Positions 61,488 through 64,000 of a stretch of 64,000 bases of DNA are shown piece after piece. Numbering within the stretch: the first letter of the stretch is position 1; every line of letters begins with the position of its first letter. The DNA is from Mogibacterium sp. (GTDB lineage Bacteria; Bacillota; Clostridia; Peptostreptococcales; Anaerovoracaceae), in NCBI GenBank assembly GCA_017512365.1, contig JAFWGQ010000047.1:1-64000 (forward strand), written 5' to 3'. The notes below the pieces were generated by a model. It was not told the origin of the DNA. It saw only the letters and a program-made list of their open reading frames with translations, and searched no databases. The position numbers and the translations under genes were made by a program.

Positions 61488-63107
61488 TCACTCCCCTTTG
61501 TACTCAAAGCAGAGCATCGTGAGATCATCGAACTGTTCGGCCCTGCCGACAAATTCAGCGACCGCATCCTCCACAGCTTTCAGGATGCCTTCAGGGTCGG
61601 CATCGGCTGCGGAATTCAGCGCCTCAAGAGTCCTGTCCATGCCGAACAGATCAAAATGACAGTCCGTAGCTTCAGGAACTCCGTCCGTATACACAAAGAG
61701 CTTTGCGCCCGGCTCCATCAGCAGTTCGTATTCCGTATATTTCATGCCTTCCATTCCGCCTATGACGAATCCGTGCTTGTCCTTCAGTATCTCGAAGTTC
61801 CCGTCCGGTTTTTTGATGATCGGATACTCATGGCCCGCGTTGGCGGCAATGAGCACGCCGCTCTTCACATCTACGATACCCAGCCAGACAGAAATGAACA
61901 TGCCCTCTTTGTTATTGTCGCATATCAGCTGATTTACAGTTTCGAGCGCATCCTTCGGGCTGTGCCCCGACATGACCTGCGTCTGTATCATGCTCTTTAC
62001 CATCATCATGAACATGGCCGCAGGAACGCCCTTGCCCGAAACATCCGCTATTACCAGAGCCATGTGATCGTGATCCACGAAGAAGAAGTCATAAAAGTCT
62101 CCGCCTACCTCCTTGGCAGGTGTCATGAAGGCGTGGATATTGAATTCCGTACGGTCCGGGAACGCCGGGAAAATGTTCGGCAGCATGTCGGCCTGGATGC
62201 GTGTCGCAAGGGAGAGTTCTGTATTGACTCTTTCCTTTTCAGCCGTTATCCGGCTGTTCTCGTCGATGTAGCTGCGCAGCTTCTCGTCCATCTCCTCGAT
62301 CGAACGCGCCACAGTCTCTATCTCGTCCCCTGTGTGGACATCTATCTTCACGCTCTCTTTCCGGTCGAGATTGTCCACTATACCGCTCACCGCATCCGTC
62401 AGCGTCTCCAGCGGCGTTATTATCCGCCTGCGGACCGTGAAATAATAGATCGCCATGGCCATTATCATGATGACGCCCACGGACGCGACCACGTTTGCAA
62501 GGATCCTGATTATTCCCTCGCGGATACGCGGTATCAGCAGGTCAGCCGCCACGATCGCTACCGTATTCCCCTTGCTGTCCTTGAGAGGCGAGATCGCAGT
62601 CGCAAGATCCATGTCTTTATAGCGGTACGCCTTGAACTGTTCCGTTCCCTCATTATATGCGGCCTCAGCTGCATAACGCGGGTAATCCGAAGAATACTCC
62701 CAGAGGTCAAGCAGCGGTCTGGCATCATGCTCAGGCTGAGCGTCCCATACATAGAGCAGGCCGTTTTCCTGCGGTATCACAACATACATGTATCTCAGAT
62801 CCGCGTTTTCGGCGATCACATTGAGAAGCTGTCTTATCTTCTCGTAGTATTCATCGGTCTCTCCTGTCTCTATGTATCCACTGACCCTGTCACCGTCAAT
62901 GGTGTCTGCAGCCATCCGGGTATATGAGTATGCAAAATCCGAATACATCTGCATGTTCTGGTCCCAGAAAATAGAAACGACCGCAGTACCGATGCCTGCG
63001 ATGAGCACCACTGCAAGCAGGAGCATTCTCCTGATCGTCCTTCTGGCGAGTCGCTTTGTTTTTTTCGTGTCCTGATTATCCATGCTATTCCGTGCCCCTC
63101 TGTCCAT
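61488..63107 (-). CDS. Membrane-bound SpoIIE/RsbU-type PP2C phosphatase with HAMP domain
   Basis: A 539-aa signalling phosphatase. Residues about 25-45 and 210-235 are membrane helices flanking an extracytoplasmic sensor domain. A HAMP segment follows (RRRIITPLETLTDAVSGI), then a coiled linker and a PP2C domain of the RsbU/SpoIIE class with AKEVGGDFYDFF, IADVSGKGVPAAMFM, ANAGHEYPII, LFVYTDGVPEA and EQFDDLTMLCF holding the metal-binding aspartates. Such enzymes dephosphorylate STAS anti-anti-sigma proteins. The start is uncertain: ATG at 63107 follows AGG by 5 bases; 63083 is an alternative. Confidence 0.86.
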   Translation of the reverse strand: MDRGARNSMDNQDTKKTKRLARRTIRRMLLLAVVLIAGIGTAVVSIFWDQNMQMYSDFAYSYTRMAADTIDGDRVSGYIETGETDEYYEKIRQLLNVIAENADLRYMYVVIPQENGLLYVWDAQPEHDARPLLDLWEYSSDYPRYAAEAAYNEGTEQFKAYRYKDMDLATAISPLKDSKGNTVAIVAADLLIPRIREGIIRILANVVASVGVIMIMAMAIYYFTVRRRIITPLETLTDAVSGIVDNLDRKESVKIDVHTGDEIETVARSIEEMDEKLRSYIDENSRITAEKERVNTELSLATRIQADMLPNIFPAFPDRTEFNIHAFMTPAKEVGGDFYDFFFVDHDHMALVIADVSGKGVPAAMFMMMVKSMIQTQVMSGHSPKDALETVNQLICDNNKEGMFISVWLGIVDVKSGVLIAANAGHEYPIIKKPDGNFEILKDKHGFVIGGMEGMKYTEYELLMEPGAKLFVYTDGVPEATDCHFDLFGMDRTLEALNSAADADPEGILKAVEDAVAEFVGRAEQFDDLTMLCFEYKGE

Positions 63108-63186
63108 CAGCACCTTTTTCTGTGTGTTCCTCAGATCCGACCTTTGGATATCAGTATAATTCTATAGGTGATGCTGTGTATTATCA

Positions 63187-63222
63187 AGAAAAAACAAGGT
63201 CCCCGATCTACTGAGAACCTTG
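63187..63222 (-). terminator. Terminator of the tRNA operon
   Basis: On the minus strand CAAGGTTCTC and GGGGACCTTG (63195-63222, two G-T pairs) form a 10-bp stem followed by six T residues, directly after tRNA-fMet. Confidence 0.85.
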
Positions 63223-63226
63223 CATC

Positions 63227-63302
<76 letters not shown>

Positions 63303-63325
63303 TCATTATTTATGCTTTTGTGAAG

Positions 63326-63414
63326 TGGTACCGGAGACCGGACTCGAACCGGTACGGGTATCACTACCCATAGGATTTTAAGTCCCAGGTGTCTACCAAT
63401 TCCACCACTCCGGC
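63326..63414 (-). tRNA. tRNA-Leu (TAA)
   Basis: An 89-nt type II tRNA with a long variable arm, anticodon TAA, acceptor GCCGGAG paired with CTCCGGT and an encoded CCA at 63326-63328. Confidence 0.93.
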
Positions 63415-63428
63415 ATATTTTGTAAAAA

Positions 63429-63503
63429 TGGCTCCGAGGGTGGGGCTCGAACCCACAACCTACCGGTTAACAGCCGGTTGCTCTGCCATTGAGCTACCTC
63501 GGA
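63429..63503 (-). tRNA. tRNA-Asn (GTT)
   Basis: A 75-nt tRNA with acceptor TCCGAGG, anticodon GTT, T-arm GTTCGAG and encoded CCA (63429-63431). It is the first tRNA of the three-gene unit. Confidence 0.94.
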
Positions 63504-63533
63504 ACATCAGCCGCATTTATATGCGACTTGATT

Positions 63534-63562
63534 ATTATAGTGCAGGCACAGAACTATGTCAA
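63534..63562 (-). promoter_or_regulatory. Promoter of the tRNA operon
   Basis: A perfect -35 TTGACA (63557-63562) and perfect -10 TATAAT (63534-63539) are separated by 17 bases, as expected of a stable RNA promoter. Confidence 0.85.
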
Positions 63563-63586
63563 CACCTGAAATGAATATTATCAGCT

Positions 63587-64000
63587 TTACCTGGTTTTTA
63601 ATTCAGGGTGGCTGAGATAATATTTCCTCTTATCCTGATACATGTTGTCATCAGCTATCCTGAACGCTTCCGACGGCTCTGCAGTCCCGTCAGACCAGTA
63701 TGAACCCATCGAAAAGCTTACATCGACATTCTTTTCGATGTCGCGGCGAAGCCTCGCGATCTTGCGCTCAAATACCCCTTCCGAAATGTCTGCCGATATG
63801 ACGACGAACTCGTCTCCTCCGGTGCGGAAGATGTCTTCCTGATAGAACACCTTTGAAAGGACCTCTGCAGCCTGCACCAGCATCCTGTCGCCTGCGTCAT
63901 GTCCGAGAGTGTCGTTCGTTCTCTTCAGACCGTTCAGATCCAGACTGATGATGCCGAAAGGCTTTCCGGATAGTCCCGCTATCCTGTCGAGCATAGCGTA
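63587..64000 (-). CDS. GGDEF diguanylate cyclase, 3' part only (5' end outside the window)
   Basis: The last 138 codons of a GGDEF-domain protein; the frame stays open to the window edge. It includes SLDLNGLKRTNDTLGHDAGD (metal/substrate helix), the intact signature RTGGDEFVV, and a closing SEAFRIADDNMYQDKRKYY. All catalytic residues visible here are intact, so the protein should make c-di-GMP. An in-frame ATG at 63994 is an internal codon and not the start. Confidence 0.85.
   Translation of the reverse strand, partial: YAMLDRIAGLSGKPFGIISLDLNGLKRTNDTLGHDAGDRMLVQAAEVLSKVFYQEDIFRTGGDEFVVISADISEGVFERKIARLRRDIEKNVDVSFSMGSYWSDGTAEPSEAFRIADDNMYQDKRKYYLSHPELKTR

Noticed and set aside
61095..62927. 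A 610-codon plus-strand open frame
   Set aside because: It lies opposite the SpoIIE-type phosphatase and DUF2238-like genes, has no recognisable domain and shows the His/Arg/Tyr-rich composition of an antisense shadow.

Overview
The window (about 64 kb, roughly half G+C by eye) looks like the chromosome of an anaerobic Gram-positive Bacillota, most likely class Clostridia. Supporting signs are strong AGGAGG-type ribosome binding sites, a prs-pth-mfd-yabM-hup-rqcP block in the order known from Bacillus, a THF riboswitch before a FolT-type ECF transporter subunit, a clostridial-style pyrB-pyrI pair, and a gut-type mix of GGDEF/EAL, MATE, GPH-type MFS and carbon-starvation transporters. The usual spoVT is absent from the prs-mfd block, so a non-sporulating lineage is possible. 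The genus cannot be fixed from the sequence. Almost all genes lie on the minus strand. No IS, prophage or CRISPR was seen.

Layout. 1-250: a strong minus-strand promoter with an A/T-rich upstream region and structured leader reading out of the window, possibly an rRNA operon start. 239-1638: a LytTR regulator, and the THF riboswitch with folT. 1635-11786: housekeeping block (rqcP, hup, lipid flippase-like MATE/MurJ protein, amidohydrolase, mfd, pth, prs, murC). 12-20 kb: cysteine-desulfurase-like enzyme, a 220-bp inverted-repeat element, an operon of HAD phosphatase, class III aminotransferase, class II aldolase and GtrA protein, then gap, a Lar-like zinc protein, mnmA and a peptidoglycan-binding-repeat protein. 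20-26 kb: pyrB, pyrI, a lipase lipoprotein, a YkvI-like transporter, and a divergent c-di-GMP protein.

The accessory core is 26.3-51 kb. Two facing-the-same-way operons encode five paralogous ANL adenylate-forming enzymes (two fused to an N-terminal HGGG/GxSAG esterase), three GPH-like MFS transporters, a MATE exporter fused to an RsbW-type ATPase, two small Asp/Glu/Cys-rich proteins that share a C-D-x-x-x-C motif, and a MarR regulator. Both operon promoters carry the same GTWAACAATTG word, so the MarR protein probably controls the whole set. This is the best candidate for an undescribed system: ester cleavage, acyl activation and transport of related carboxylic acids is the simplest reading, but the substrate is unknown. 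Just upstream lies a DAACS symporter whose N-terminal extension also looks like a degenerate RsbW-type ATPase.

51-64 kb: VOC protein, lipoproteins, DUF1269-like protein, cstA, an HD-kinase fusion, a YhhN-like membrane protein, a decayed glycosyltransferase region, a secreted GH3 enzyme, a DUF2238-like membrane protein, a SpoIIE/RsbU-type phosphatase, tRNA-fMet, tRNA-Leu and tRNA-Asn, and the 3' part of a GGDEF gene cut by the window edge.
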